Assembly: GCA_002778195.1 (NCBI GenBank)
Contig: PCDI01000005.1
Span: 2,495,954 to 2,559,953, forward strand
Reading direction: 5' to 3'
Origin: Raffaelea ambrosiae
Taxonomy: Eukaryota; Ascomycota; Sordariomycetes; Ophiostomatales; Ophiostomataceae
DNA: 64,000 nucleotides
The notes under the pieces are model-generated. The model ran no database searches and had not been told where the DNA came from. It was given only the letters and a program-made list of their open reading frames with translations. This document shows positions 63,751 through 64,000 of this stretch, piece by piece. Made by a program: the position numbers and the translations under genes. Position 1 is the stretch's first letter. Each line of letters begins with the position of its first letter.

Positions 63751-64000
63751 CCCAGACAAGACCCAGCGAGCTCAGACAGCGTTGACTATAAGCCGGGAAA
63801 GGGATCGAGAAAGGACAAGGACAAGATAGACGGGCAAGAGACACAGGTGAGGAAGAATACGAGAAGAGAAAAAGAAAAACATCACGATCGCAAACAAACA
63901 GGCTCTCCTGATCCGCCTACAGTAGCTCACAAACTATGCTGTTGCTTGGAGCGCTTTTTGTTTATGCCACGGCAGGCGAACAGGACCCTCTTTCACCACC
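63751..64000. other. Window end, no feature seen
   Basis: The sequence is A/G-rich on the plus strand near 63795-63880, which could be the pyrimidine-rich promoter of the candidate at 63121-63750. Confidence 0.35.

Overview
The window is nuclear DNA of a filamentous ascomycete fungus. It encodes the fungal-specific translation factor EF-3, a stand-alone chorismate synthase, a DSC ubiquitin-ligase subunit and a DUF3433 membrane protein. Introns are short (mostly 56-197 nt) with GTAAGT-like donors, CTAAC/CTGAC branch sites and YAG acceptors, and many proteins carry Ala, Ser, Gln or Gly runs. A Sordariomycetes-type fungus is my inference from overall character; no marker in the window settles the order. 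Start codons below are the first well-placed ATGs, because several long frames open upstream with TTG or GTG. Spliced models were built by hand by finding donor, branch and acceptor sites that keep the protein frame.

Layout. 1-7 kb: four minus-strand genes of unknown function, two of which (3929-4810 and 5180-6538) look like very divergent tandem relatives. 7.4-11.8 kb: an intronless 1,427-residue DUF3433 protein with two repeated halves. 13.7-16.0 kb: a MacroD-type macro-domain protein and a 112-residue secreted six-cysteine protein. 19.5-22.0 kb: a single-pass surface protein with a long cytoplasmic tail. 24.4-28.2 kb: EF-3 with a 583-nt first intron and a TATA plus pyrimidine-tract promoter. 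31.7-33.2 kb: a Cys-rich F-box-like protein. 34.5-35.7 kb: an M50B-like membrane metallopeptidase. 36.2-38.6 kb: a secreted S41 peptidase. 41.7-45.0 kb: chorismate synthase and Dsc3, divergently transcribed. 45.7-50.8 kb: a 1.7-k-residue low-complexity protein with one conserved domain. 52.1-54.1 kb: a bZIP transcription factor with an unusually long upstream stretch free of ATG. 61.3-62.8 kb: a two-AT-hook protein. 63.1-63.75 kb: a weak candidate gene.

There is no operon-like or cluster logic: the genes are housekeeping or regulatory loci separated by long intergenic spaces, and gene density is about one per 4 kb. No transposase, reverse transcriptase, CRISPR array, rRNA or convincing tRNA was seen. 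The 54.8-61.3 kb stretch is the largest space without a supportable gene. No single undescribed system stands out. The best leads are the ATG-free bZIP leader, the small secreted cysteine protein with duplicated sequence in its intron and promoter, the macro protein with an acidic tail, the AT-hook protein and the divergent tandem pair.
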